Shown here piece by piece: positions 1 to 8,719 of a stretch of 64,000 nucleotides of DNA. The translations under genes were made by a program, and so were the position numbers. Origin of the DNA: UBA11612 sp965228575 (lineage in GTDB: Bacteria > Pseudomonadota > Alphaproteobacteria > Rhodospirillales > Rhodospirillaceae); assembly GCA_965228575.1 (NCBI GenBank), contig CBDDHW010000006.1:5652-69651 (forward strand), written 5' to 3'. Below the pieces are notes generated by a model that saw only the letters and a list, made by a program, of their open reading frames with translations, made no database searches and was not told the origin of the DNA. Within the stretch, counting starts at the first letter, position 1, and the number at the start of each line of letters is the position of its first letter.

Positions 1-86
1 GGGTGGATATTGCGGTTTGGGCGGAACAAGCGTGTCGTGCCCTGCGCTTACGGCGGAAAACTAATGAGACAATAAAGTAGCACTCT

Positions 87-1175
87 TTACGCAAACCGTA
101 CGGCGTAAACCGGCGGTAGATGCGCAGATAGCAAGGTCCAATCATCGCCGCCATTGTCAGACGCCCAAACCGACCCGGTTGACGACCCCATCGCGAGTCG
201 CTCTCCAGTTTCATCAACAACCAAACCATGACGAAACACGAGATCGAAAGCATTGTCCTGCGGCAACCCCGAGCTCAACACGTCCCAGGTTTTACCCCCG
301 TCGCGGGTCCGCTGCACAACAACCTTGCCATCGATCGGAAAACGCGCATCATCTTTTTCAGCGGGGACAAACCACGCGGTGTCTGCATCGTTTGGGTGAA
401 CAGCAACGGCAAATCCAAAAACCGAGACCGGCGCATTGGTTATTTCGTACCAAGATTTCAGATTATCGGTTGAGCGAAAAATTCCGTTGTGATGCTGCAC
501 CCAGTAGATATCCGGCGAAGTCGGACTTTGCACCATCATGTGCACATCTTGAGTCACTGGATCTTCTTTCTGATCAGGCGGTGTATAATCACTGCGCATG
601 CCGTGAGCCGCAACCGACCAAGTTTTGCCGCCATCTTCTGTTAGAGAAACACCACCACAAGACACAGCGACCGCGATTCGGTCGGTGTTTCGCGGATCAA
701 CGCGAATCGCATGCATTGCCGTATCCACGGTCCCACCGCCAAACCACCGCTCGCGCTCAGGCATCGACCACAGGGGATCATTCAAACTCCATGTTTCTCC
801 AAGGTCGGGTGAATAAAAAAGGCCCGCTGGCGCGGCGCCGCACCAAATCGCCTTCGGATCTTGAGGATCTGCCCATTCAAGAGCCCAAATTTGAGAGACA
901 GCAGGCGCGTTATCATCTTTTTCTCCGCCTTCGACCTTAGGAAATTGCGGGGGCGTTAATTCGGTCCAGGTTTGCCCGCCGTCCGTTGAGCGGTGCAGTT
1001 TCACGCCAAAATGTCCTAAATTTAGAGCGGCAAAAACTGTTTTCCCGTCTGGCGACGTCAGCATCATTGTGACCGGATCACCAAGAAACGCTGTCGACGC
1101 GTGATGCCATTCGCTGCCATTTCTCTCGTAAAAAAACAGACCCTTGCGGGTCGCGATCTGAAGATGCGATGCCAT
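87..1175 (-). CDS. BNR/Asp-box repeat propeller protein (sialidase/VPS10-like fold)
   Basis: The 362-residue protein carries six Asp-box motifs of the S-x-D-x-G-x-T-W type at about residues 63-70 (STDGGQTW), 122-129, 179-186, 235-242, 290-297 and 339-346, evenly spaced as expected for a six-bladed beta-propeller. No signal peptide is evident, so a cytoplasmic location is likely. Sialidase catalytic residues cannot be assigned, and the family is often loosely named glycosyl hydrolase or photosystem II assembly-like. The ATG is preceded by a GGAAGG ribosome site, and the stop of the MoaD-like gene lies 15 nt upstream, so the two form one operon. The fold call is strong. The substrate is unknown. 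Confidence 0.85.
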   Translation of the reverse strand: MASHLQIATRKGLFFYERNGSEWHHASTAFLGDPVTMMLTSPDGKTVFAALNLGHFGVKLHRSTDGGQTWTELTPPQFPKVEGGEKDDNAPAVSQIWALEWADPQDPKAIWCGAAPAGLFYSPDLGETWSLNDPLWSMPERERWFGGGTVDTAMHAIRVDPRNTDRIAVAVSCGGVSLTEDGGKTWSVAAHGMRSDYTPPDQKEDPVTQDVHMMVQSPTSPDIYWVQHHNGIFRSTDNLKSWYEITNAPVSVFGFAVAVHPNDADTAWFVPAEKDDARFPIDGKVVVQRTRDGGKTWDVLSSGLPQDNAFDLVFRHGLVVDETGERLAMGSSTGSVWASDNGGDDWTLLSAHLPPVYAVRFA

Positions 1176-1190
1176 TGTATTGTCCTTCCG

Positions 1191-1457
1191 TCAGCCGCCT
1201 GAGAGTGCCTGCAAAACGTAAAGTTCGCTATCCGGTTTAAGAGGGTGATCTAAAATATCGCGGCGAACATGAACACCATCAACGAAAACAGCGATATGAG
1301 TTCGAATACGGTCTTGGTCATCCAAGATATAGCCCTTAACTGCTGGATGCTGGTCAAACACATCGGCAAGAGCCGTCGCGACCGTTTCCCCGGTTGCGCT
1401 TATGGGGCCGGCAGGTGCAACGGCTTTTAGGTGCGATGTAAAATGAACTTGAACCAC
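1191..1457 (-). CDS. MoaD/ThiS family ubiquitin-fold protein
   Basis: An 88-residue protein ending in the di-glycine tail LSGG, the hallmark of MoaD/ThiS sulfur carriers and ubiquitin-like modifiers that are adenylated at the C-terminal glycine. The beta-grasp pattern fits, with a VFVDG segment near the middle and a D-S-E-L-Y-V-L strand before the tail. The start is GTG, preceded by a purine-rich run including GGAGGGG. The propeller gene follows after 15 nt. No E1-like, MoaE or ThiG partner is encoded in this window, so its acceptor is unknown. It could serve molybdopterin, thiazole or another sulfur transfer, or act as a modifier. Its link to the propeller protein is inferred from position. 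Confidence 0.8.
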   Translation of the reverse strand: MVQVHFTSHLKAVAPAGPISATGETVATALADVFDQHPAVKGYILDDQDRIRTHIAVFVDGVHVRRDILDHPLKPDSELYVLQALSGG

Positions 1458-1611
1458 GTCAGGCCCTCCCCTCCTTCTCAGGCCATTGCAGCAATGGTGC
1501 TAGAGCAGACGCGTCAGCGCAAGACGGTTTATTGGACGTTCGGCGGCCAGCCACTTAGGATGCTGGACGATATCGAGCTTTTCATCGCGAGTTCAAATAT
1601 GCACACACGAA

Positions 1612-2661
1612 ATGGCCGTTAGTAGCGAGCAGATCCGAGCCGCATTCTCCAGAGGCGTATATTTCCACGCCGTAGGAGGGCCGCTTACCCATAATACAGG
1701 ATGTCTGATAGAAGGGGCGCTGGACCTCGGGCTTTCGGTGAAAATAAGTGCGCCGAAGATCACCTCACGCCCGGCGTCTATGCCTCTCAAAGGAATAGAT
1801 CTAACCGCATTTGTGTCTCCGCCTTACGCAAATTTTTCCGGATACATCCTCGATATCTCTCATACAAACACGTTCGCGCCTTTTGAGGGTGCCCAGGATG
1901 GCAAGATTGCGTACCTCAACCAGAGTGATATTGGAATATTCTGCCAGGTACCTAAGGACTACTTGTTGTTCGCTGCGCACGACAACCGCCTTGCGCACAA
2001 AGGCGGCATCAGACGACCAATTGCATTCGGTCCAAGTAAAGGGTTGATTTCTTCAACAGCTTCCCGACCAGATTTCTCACGTCGAAAGCATGTGGCGCTA
2101 CGCAATTTCCGCGCCACCCTCAGCCAAAGCATTCGTGCGTTACTTGATCTCAGTTTCATTCCTGCGCTGGAACGTCACATCTCCGTTGATCGAACCGACT
2201 ACCCGCCAAAGCCCTACATGGATGCGATGCTTGGATCCAAAATTTGCCTCGCCTATGGCGGTGATTTTTACACGCCTATTACCCCAAACCCTTGGTTCAA
2301 GAAGAACGATCCACCGTTAGCCAATATGCACAACTTTGAAAGAATTGATGCGCCGGCTTTTATTCAAAGGTGGGATAGTTTTCGGCTTTGGGAATCTTTT
2401 GTGGCTGGGTGTCTGACCGTACATCTTGATTTTGAGAAGTATGGCTTTGCGCTGCCTATCATGCCCAAAGCTTGGGAACACTATGCACCGATTGACTTAA
2501 ACAATTTAGAACGGTCTGTTACAGAGATTTTTGATCGAGAGAGCCAATGGCACGAGATTGCTGAAAAGGGGCGTGAGTGGGCGATCACGCACTATTCACC
2601 CGAAGCAACCGCATCGCGGGTTTTCTCAGAGATAATAGAGCATGCGGAAAAAACTCCATGA
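1612..2661 (+). CDS. Glycosyltransferase-like protein (GT group 1 / exostosin-like)
   Basis: The 349-residue protein has no signal peptide. Its C-terminal half resembles the nucleotide-sugar-binding domain of GT-B/exostosin-like transferases: YMDAMLGSKICLAYGGDF at about 202-219, then DSFRLWESFVAGCLTVHLDF at 255-274 and a final helix ending HYSPEATASRVF. The N-terminal half is divergent. The stop overlaps the start of the FkbM methyltransferase gene (ATGA), which implies coupled translation and a shared role, probably glycan assembly and O-methylation of a surface polysaccharide or glycolipid. No clear ribosome site precedes ATG 1612. Family assignment is moderate and the sugar is unknown. Confidence 0.6.
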   Translation: MAVSSEQIRAAFSRGVYFHAVGGPLTHNTGCLIEGALDLGLSVKISAPKITSRPASMPLKGIDLTAFVSPPYANFSGYILDISHTNTFAPFEGAQDGKIAYLNQSDIGIFCQVPKDYLLFAAHDNRLAHKGGIRRPIAFGPSKGLISSTASRPDFSRRKHVALRNFRATLSQSIRALLDLSFIPALERHISVDRTDYPPKPYMDAMLGSKICLAYGGDFYTPITPNPWFKKNDPPLANMHNFERIDAPAFIQRWDSFRLWESFVAGCLTVHLDFEKYGFALPIMPKAWEHYAPIDLNNLERSVTEIFDRESQWHEIAEKGREWAITHYSPEATASRVFSEIIEHAEKTP

Positions 2662-3434
2662 TCGATACAAATGAGCTTTCGAATTGGACACCGCCATACA
2701 CGCTCGAAGAGCGGATTAAGTACTCTTTAATTCCACCACGGCTGTATATGTGGCGCCTTATTCGTAAGCACATGCGAAAGGGAGAAGCTGAGCTCAAGTT
2801 TTTGCCGCAGCTTGTCGACCGCAACAGAGTTGCCATCGATATCGGCGCAAATAAAGGTGTATATACTCATGTGCTCAGTCGATTGTGTCAGAATGTCGAA
2901 GCCTTTGAGCCAAATCCAAAAATATACCGAATCTTAAGTCGTGCGTTGCCGTCAAACGTAACTGCCCATCAGGTCGCTCTGTCCGATTCAACGGGGACAG
3001 CCGAACTTATTGTGCCTATGTACGGCGCGGGATTTTCCAATCAGACCGCATCACTCAATCCACGAAAGCGCAATGAAGGGGCGCGCTCGGTCACTGTTCC
3101 TCAACGCCCACTGGATTCCTACGGCTTTAACAATGTCGGATTTATCAAGATTGACGTTGAAGGTTTTGAACGTGCGGTCATTGCAGGCGCAAAAGAAACA
3201 ATTATGCGCGAACGGCCTACGCTGCAGGTGGAAATTGAGGAACAACATACCGGTGTTTCTGTTGCAGAGTCGGCAGGACAATTAATAGATATGGATATGG
3301 AAGCCTTCTTTTTAAAAGACGGCGTCTTACACTCCATTTCCGAGTTTGATGAAAACGCGAATCGCGCAGCCATAAAAACGCGCGCTTATATAAATAATTT
3401 TATTTTTAAACCCCGAGAGAATCAGACAAAGTAA
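2658..3434 (+). CDS. FkbM family SAM-dependent methyltransferase
   Basis: A 258-residue Rossmann methyltransferase. SAM motif I is DIGANKG at 61-67, the acidic loop is EAFEPNP at 81-87, and the FkbM signature IKIDVEGFE lies at 164-172, followed by RPTLQVEIEE. FkbM enzymes O-methylate sugars or polyketides. I chose ATG 2658 because it overlaps the upstream stop (ATGA) and begins just before the conserved region; the open frame extends further upstream inside the neighbouring gene. It probably works with the preceding glycosyltransferase-like protein. It converges with the isochorismatase gene, leaving only 2 nt between stops. Confidence 0.88.
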   Translation: MIDTNELSNWTPPYTLEERIKYSLIPPRLYMWRLIRKHMRKGEAELKFLPQLVDRNRVAIDIGANKGVYTHVLSRLCQNVEAFEPNPKIYRILSRALPSNVTAHQVALSDSTGTAELIVPMYGAGFSNQTASLNPRKRNEGARSVTVPQRPLDSYGFNNVGFIKIDVEGFERAVIAGAKETIMRERPTLQVEIEEQHTGVSVAESAGQLIDMDMEAFFLKDGVLHSISEFDENANRAAIKTRAYINNFIFKPRENQTK

Positions 3435-3436
3435 AT

Positions 3437-3988
3437 CTACTTAATTAACTTGGATAACGCCTTGAATTCCTCGGTTCCTGATACGTGAAGCCACTCAAAA
3501 ACGACCATTTCCGTATTCACAACACCTACGGCAACATCCCGCAAACGCTTCATCGCGAGATCAACGCTTTCATCGCGGCGAGAGCTTACGGCGTCGGCAA
3601 CTACAAAAACGTCTAGCCCTTTAATTTTTAAGCCAAGGGCGCTTTGTAGGACACACACGTGGGCTTCAGCGCCGCACACCACAATCTGATTTCGACCTTG
3701 CGCGGTTATATCCGAGACATGGGCCATGATTGCCGGATCCGCAGCACAGGAGAAATGGGCTTTCTCCATAATCACCGCATCGCCCTTTGTATCGTTGAGC
3801 TGATGAACGGTCGGGCCGAGACCCTTTTTATACTGCTCAGAAATAAGCACCGGGATCGCAAGCCGTTGAGCCACCTTCAACAGGATAGCGCAGCGCTCCA
3901 CCATGCGTTCCCCATTCTGCACAGCAGGCAATAGACGCTCTTGCACATCGACGACAAGCAGCTGACTGCGGGCACGATCAAGAAGCAT
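3437..3988 (-). CDS. Isochorismatase-family cysteine hydrolase
   Basis: The 183-residue protein matches the isochorismatase-like hydrolase fold with its Asp-Lys-Cys triad: D14 in VVDVQ, K76 in MEKAHFSC and C112 in AHVCVLQSALGL. The segment after the Cys (GLDVFVVADAVSSR) is also typical. Members hydrolyse amides such as nicotinamide or ureides, or the vinyl ether of isochorismate. This compact form resembles YcaC/isochorismatase-domain (ISOC1-like) proteins of unknown substrate. A strong AGGAGG lies just upstream of ATG 3988. There is no operon partner on this strand. Confidence 0.87.
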   Translation of the reverse strand: MLLDRARSQLLVVDVQERLLPAVQNGERMVERCAILLKVAQRLAIPVLISEQYKKGLGPTVHQLNDTKGDAVIMEKAHFSCAADPAIMAHVSDITAQGRNQIVVCGAEAHVCVLQSALGLKIKGLDVFVVADAVSSRRDESVDLAMKRLRDVAVGVVNTEMVVFEWLHVSGTEEFKALSKLIK

Positions 3989-4200
3989 GGCATCCTCCTG
4001 GCCTGACGGTTGAAGCTAACCTCATTTTATATAGGGCGCATCAATCCGTCGCCACATCCGGGGAACGACGTAAAATTACAATGAAATCAACGCTGTTTTG
4101 TCGGAGTCGCCACTGCTTGCGTCTTATCAACAACGCGGTAAGGTTAGATATGCAAACAGCCATCCCCTCTCCCGGACTACAGGCCACACGCGGAAGCCGC

Positions 4201-4422
4201 ATGAATCCTAAGCGCGTCATTATTTTCATGACCCTTGCAGTGTTTGCGATGCTGGGCCTGCTAATGATTTTGTTCTTCGGCGGGTTACCGCCATGGCCGG
4301 TCACGATTTGTTTTGCCGTTAGCCACCTCACCTTTTGTTTTTTTGTAGCTAAGGTTAAACCCTATACGGGACCCTATCGAACGCCGCTTACAGATCCTGA
4401 CCCAGCGGATTGGACGGGTTGA
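4201..4422 (+). CDS. Small two-helix membrane protein, unknown function
   Basis: A 73-residue protein with two predicted transmembrane helices (about 5-25 and 30-50) and a short polar tail ending PADWTG. I chose ATG 4201 (MNPKRVIIF) because it directly precedes the first helix; the open frame runs further upstream from 4081 with unlikely composition. I recognise no family. The basic protein gene follows 14 nt downstream on the same strand, so the two may be co-transcribed. Confidence 0.55.
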   Translation: MNPKRVIIFMTLAVFAMLGLLMILFFGGLPPWPVTICFAVSHLTFCFFVAKVKPYTGPYRTPLTDPDPADWTG

Positions 4423-4436
4423 CGACCTAGCTTATC

Positions 4437-4703
4437 GTGACCTCAGAAAAAGATAAGGCGCCAAAAGGTAAGCGCAAAACCAAGGACGCGCCGAAAAAGA
4501 AGAAAAAACGCAAGCCAAAGGGTGTGTCAAAATCCAGGACGCCAACTGAGGCCTCATCAGAGTCTGACAGCGCTAGCAATCATCGGACGTCTGAAAACCG
4601 TGTTGCGGCCATGCGCGAAAAACTAAAGAAGTCTTTGGAGGATCCGGAAATGCGCGATCAGATCGTACGTGCAATCCGAACAATGATGAATGAAGACCGT
4701 TAA
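4437..4703 (+). CDS. Small lysine-rich basic protein, unknown function
   Basis: An 88-residue protein from a GTG start. Residues 5-35 are almost entirely Lys/Arg/Pro/Ser and probably disordered or nucleic-acid binding. A Ser-rich linker follows, and then a predicted amphipathic helix from about 55 to 88 (VAAMREKLKKSLEDPEMRD and onward). No family is recognised. It starts 14 nt after the preceding small membrane protein gene. Coding status is plausible because the C-terminal helix looks protein-like, but the start is uncertain. Confidence 0.5.
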   Translation: MTSEKDKAPKGKRKTKDAPKKKKKRKPKGVSKSRTPTEASSESDSASNHRTSENRVAAMREKLKKSLEDPEMRDQIVRAIRTMMNEDR

Positions 4704-4776
4704 GAGAACTGTCGCTGTTACAAAATGTTGAATAGGCAAAAATATAGTAACGCGCAGAGAACCCTAGGCGGTCTAG

Positions 4777-5172
4777 CTACCGCCTTCGGCCACGGGTTGA
4801 ACGCGCCGACGTCCGACGAGCTTTGGGTTTAGCCGCGGAGGCTTTGCGCGCCTTTACTGCAACCGCATAAGCTTTATTAGCCCACTCTTTGAGATCGTCA
4901 GAGTCTTCGATTATTTCTTCGGGTACGTACCAATATGAAAGGCTTGCCGTTTTGCCTTCCTTCTTTTCATAGGTAAAGGGTTGGGACTTCATAGCCTCGA
5001 AATCCGGTCGATTGCTATCATCAACCTTAAAGTATAATTCGCCGTCAGCGATCAATGCGAACATCAGTCCACCTTTAAACAACCCATGACCGCCAAACAT
5101 GCGCCGAGCGGTTACGCCGCCGAATGATTCTAATTGCTCTAGGACATATTCAGTAAACCAGATATCAGTCAT
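4777..5172 (-). CDS. TfoX/Sxy N-terminal domain protein
   Basis: The 131-residue protein contains a TfoX N-terminal domain over about residues 1-100, with the signature RRMFGGHGLFKGGLMFALI near 23-41 and DGELYFKVD near 43-51. In gammaproteobacteria TfoX/Sxy activates competence genes together with CRP. Stand-alone N-domain proteins like this one are common in alphaproteobacteria and have no defined role. The C-terminus (about 106-131) is a strongly basic Lys/Arg/Ala/Ser tail that could bind nucleic acid. Confidence 0.82.
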   Translation of the reverse strand: MTDIWFTEYVLEQLESFGGVTARRMFGGHGLFKGGLMFALIADGELYFKVDDSNRPDFEAMKSQPFTYEKKEGKTASLSYWYVPEEIIEDSDDLKEWANKAYAVAVKARKASAAKPKARRTSARSTRGRRR

Positions 5173-5244
5173 CAGCGGTCCCGCGCCTTAAATGAACAAT
5201 GTTTTCCCAATTCAAACATTCCCCTAAAGGCCACCTGCAGATGC

Positions 5245-6514
5245 CTATGAGCTCAAAGACGAGCCTTCACGCAACCTGCCGTTCGCACCATCCTGTTTGT
5301 GGCCAAGGCGCCATCCGACCCACGCCCACACACCCGCCAAAAAGGCACCAATAACGAGTGAGACTATGGGCGTCGCCGCAACAGCATCTATCGCCACTTT
5401 GGCTTGGGCCCCAACGTAGTCCGCAGCGCGGTAGACCGGCACGTCGACAAAATTCTTGGCCTTGTATTTCGTCTCGAGATCAAACCCACCAAACAACATC
5501 TCTCTGCCGGGGCGAATAAGCGAATATTCTCCCCAGCGACGCGCGACAAAGACCACAGCCAACACAGCAAATACATTATAGAACGCGAGAACGATAAATC
5601 CGATACCAATCGCAATGGGGACAATCGACAAGAGATAGCGAACACCCAATTTTGACGCAATCCAACCGGTAACGAATAGCTGCGTAAGAATAGTTAGAGA
5701 TTGAACGGCGATATCAATATTCGCAAATATTTCACTCCGCCGCGTCCGGTCTGGAAAGGTCTCTTCAACAAGACGCAATTGTTCAAAATACAAAATCGTA
5801 TTTGCGATCGTCAGTAAAACAATGAAAAAAGCGATTCCCAATAGATAGGGCGACTTCAGAACAATCGAGATTCCAGCGAATGGGTTCCCACCGATCCCCC
5901 GTGTGCGTTCGTTTGCGGCCCTTGAAGTGCCTTCTGGCACCCAAATCTTTAGCAAGATCAGCTGGCAGCTCACCGCGCCAAGGAAGCCGCACGCACTAAT
6001 CAGAAGAATTCCCGACTCTCCGACCGCACTAACAGTGAGCCGAGTTACTAGAGGTCCAATTAACGCTCCGAGTGTTCCGCCCGCCGCGATAAATCCGAAC
6101 AATCGCCGGGTTTGATCCTGGCTAAACATTTCGAGCAGAAAGCTCCAAAAAACTGACACCAGAACAAGGCTAAGAACACTGATCCAAACATAAAAAATTG
6201 AACCGGTTTGCACGGTTGAGCTCATCGCTTCCTAGGGTCGCTGCCATTCCCACAAGAATCAGGGCAACCAGCCCATAAATGCTTGGCAATAGAACTGACC
6301 GCCTAACCTTTGCCAGCAACCAGCCATAGACGGGAACAAGTGCTATTGAGAAAATCGCCGTGTAAAGCCATAGATCGGCAACATATTCGCGCCCAAGAAG
6401 GGTTGCGACCGTCTCGCGTATTGGCCGAACAGCGAAATAACTGCCAAGGACAAAGAAAAATAAAAAGAACGCTGCAAGCACAGCGCCAATCTCACGGCGT
6501 TCAATTCGCGTCAT
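5245..6514 (-). pseudogene. Nucleotide (NTP/NDP) transporter-like MFS protein, frameshifted
   Basis: Two overlapping minus-strand reading frames together give one multi-helix transporter of about 420 residues. The first (6514 to 6170) encodes the N-terminus with the family-typical RPIRETVATLLGREYVADLW. The second (6225 to 5245) continues with FYVWISVLSLVLVSVFWSFL and GFIAAGGTLGALIGP. The frames differ by one base, so a single extra nucleotide, or two missing, lies at about 6190-6220. Because the downstream frame reads sensibly from TGSIFYVW, the shift probably falls just before it. The family resembles bacterial ADP/ATP-carrier-like MFS proteins of unknown substrate. It may be a real pseudogene or a sequence error. 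It is divergent from the MFS gene at 6681. Confidence 0.7.
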
Positions 6515-6680
6515 CTATCCGTCCAACACTTCGCCATGGTCTTGAGCCCAACACGAAAGCTGCATACCCCCTGCCCCGACTCTCCTTGAATTGCCGATTG
6601 AGGATTATTGTGAGCCCTGTAAAACATACAGACCATCCCCAAAACAAAGCTCTATAGTGTGTAACACCTAATGTCCCGCT

Positions 6681-7913
6681 TTGGTCCCAGACTTCTCCGC
6701 AATCCGGCGGCTTTTCAGAAACCGCAATTTCGCCAATTTTACCGCGGGTAACTCTATATCGGTTGTGGGCTTTTGGGTTCAGCGCGTGGCTGTGGGATGG
6801 TTGACGTGGGACCTCACCCAATCCGCCGCGTGGTTAGGGGCGGTAGGGATGGCCGAATTTTTACCGGCCATCATCATGGCGCCTATTGCCGGAGTCCTTG
6901 CCGACCGGTTTGATCGACGGAAAATCGCCGTTATTGGTCAAGTTCTAGCGACTGGCCAAGCAGCCGTTCTCACGTTGCTGACACTTACAGGACATATCAC
7001 GCCACTTCTTATTTTCGGCCTCCAGCTATTCTCCGGGTTTGTGCAGCCGTTAATGCAGACCGCCCGACTGGTCCTAGTGCCGGCCTTGTTGCCGCGCGAG
7101 GACATCGGCAGCGGAATTGCGATTACGTCCTTGTCTTTCAATATTGCCCGCATTGTCGGACCTGCCTTTGCAGGCGTCCTTATAACCACCATTGGAGTCG
7201 GATACGCATTCGCGTTTAACGCCTTAACCTATATCGGCGTCATCGCCGCGCTACTCAGCCTGCAGCTTACTCCGCACGAACCACACCGACCTACACATGG
7301 GTCGATTATCGGGGGCGTATGGGCGGATATTACAGAAGGCGTACGGTATACCTTCGGTCACCCCGTGTTGAAGTGGACGATGCCCATGGTTGCGATCGCG
7401 ACTTCACTAATTTGGCCATTAGGTGACCTTATGGCGGGAATTGCTGATGAAGTTTTCGACCGCGGCGCGGCCGGTCTTGCGATTCTAACGTCGGCTCAAG
7501 GTTTGGGGGCGATTGCAGGCGGATTATATTTTGCTCAACGTGGAAACAAAAACATCGAAGCGTTGTTTATTGGGTCTATGGCACTGAACGGCATTTTTAT
7601 TGTCGCCTTTGCCTTGTCAGACATTTTTTGGCTTGCAGTCGCTTTTCTCACCGTGAGTAGTATTTTTGGAGTCATCGTCGGTGTGGGATCACAAACTGTT
7701 GCTCAGACGCACGCCGACGAGCGAATGCGTGGTCGAACCCTGAGCGTATGGTACGCTATCACCCGGTTCGGACCGGCAATCGGGGCATTGGGATTGGGGT
7801 TGCTCTCTCAAGCCTTTGGCTTCACTGGTCCAGTCTTTCTTGCTGGTATCATCGTGGCGGCCTCAGCGTTCGCCGTTATCATTCGCCGAAGGCGTGCGGA
7901 ACCCAAATTTTAA
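6681..7913 (+). CDS. MFS transporter (MFS_3 / exporter type)
   Basis: A 410-residue protein with about 12 hydrophobic segments. Major-facilitator motif A is GVLADRFDRRK at 71-81 between helices 2 and 3. The N-terminal RNRNFANFTAGNSISVVG resembles the MFS_3 (enterobactin exporter-like) family, which typically effluxes small molecules. The frame opens with TTG 6681 and an in-frame stop lies only 10 nt upstream, so no longer form is possible. No good ribosome site is visible. An ATG at 6671 in another frame hints that the true start might be hidden by an indel. The enoyl-CoA hydratase-like gene follows after 9 nt. Confidence 0.82.
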   Translation: MVPDFSAIRRLFRNRNFANFTAGNSISVVGFWVQRVAVGWLTWDLTQSAAWLGAVGMAEFLPAIIMAPIAGVLADRFDRRKIAVIGQVLATGQAAVLTLLTLTGHITPLLIFGLQLFSGFVQPLMQTARLVLVPALLPREDIGSGIAITSLSFNIARIVGPAFAGVLITTIGVGYAFAFNALTYIGVIAALLSLQLTPHEPHRPTHGSIIGGVWADITEGVRYTFGHPVLKWTMPMVAIATSLIWPLGDLMAGIADEVFDRGAAGLAILTSAQGLGAIAGGLYFAQRGNKNIEALFIGSMALNGIFIVAFALSDIFWLAVAFLTVSSIFGVIVGVGSQTVAQTHADERMRGRTLSVWYAITRFGPAIGALGLGLLSQAFGFTGPVFLAGIIVAASAFAVIIRRRRAEPKF

Positions 7914-7922
7914 CGGGAAGAC

Positions 7923-8714
7923 ATGACAAACGTAACCAATGACCCTTTCCTTGCGCGAGAAGACTCGCGCGGCATCGCAACTTTGACTCTCAATCGCCCG
8001 AAAGCGCGCAATGCACTTTCCCGGTCTGGCATCGACGAAATTCTTAATACCCTAACCACGATTAGTTCAGATACGTCGATAAAAGTCGTTGTCCTTGCTG
8101 GCGCCGGGCCCGCCTTTTGCGCTGGCCACGACCTAAAGGAATTGCGCGCAAACCCTGACCCAAAATGGACCCAAGAGCTTTTCGATGCCTGCAGCAACAT
8201 GATGCTCGCCATGACCCGCCTACCGCAGCCGATCATTGCCCGCGTCCACGGCATTGCTACTGCGGCCGGTTGCCAATTGGTGGCCACTGCCGATCTTGCG
8301 ATCGCCGCTAAATCCGCGACCTTTGCCACGCCGGGTGTCAATATTGGCTTGTTTTGTTCAACGCCTATGGTGGCCCTCTCGCGCAATGTTAACCGCAAGA
8401 AAGCTATGGAAATGCTTCTTACCGGGCGCCCGCTCACAGCCACTGAAGCCGAGCATGCAGGCCTTATCAACTCTTCAGTCGAAGACGACGAGTTGGACAA
8501 AACCGTGTATAACCTTGCTGATGTTATCGCGAGCAAGGCACCCCGAATTTTAGCGATTGGCAAACGCGCATTCTACGAACAGATAGAGCTCGGGCTTGCG
8601 GAGTCCTATGGTTATGCTGGTGCCGTCATGACCAAAAACATGATGGAAGATGACGCCACAGAGGGCATCGACGCATTTCTAAGTAAGCGCACACCGGTTT
8701 GGCGCGAAAACTAG
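7923..8714 (+). CDS. Enoyl-CoA hydratase/isomerase family protein (ECHDC3-like)
   Basis: The 263-residue crotonase-fold protein has the first oxyanion-hole motif AFCAGHDLKEL at 65-74 and the second around HGIATAAGCQ at 109-118. Both catalytic glutamates of classical hydratases appear absent: the first position reads Gln118 (GCQLVATADL) and the second region reads TPGVNIGL at 136-143, with no Glu after Pro. This matches the ECHDC3-like subgroup and argues against ordinary beta-oxidation hydratase activity. Thioester binding is probably kept. It lies 9 nt after the MFS gene and is probably co-transcribed with it. Confidence 0.85.
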   Translation: MTNVTNDPFLAREDSRGIATLTLNRPKARNALSRSGIDEILNTLTTISSDTSIKVVVLAGAGPAFCAGHDLKELRANPDPKWTQELFDACSNMMLAMTRLPQPIIARVHGIATAAGCQLVATADLAIAAKSATFATPGVNIGLFCSTPMVALSRNVNRKKAMEMLLTGRPLTATEAEHAGLINSSVEDDELDKTVYNLADVIASKAPRILAIGKRAFYEQIELGLAESYGYAGAVMTKNMMEDDATEGIDAFLSKRTPVWREN

Positions 8715-8719
8715 AGGCG

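Noticed and set aside
1431..1622. Short plus-strand open frame overlapping the MoaD-like start and the glycosyltransferase start
   Set aside because: It overlaps both neighbours, has no convincing ribosome site and no recognisable domain; probably chance.
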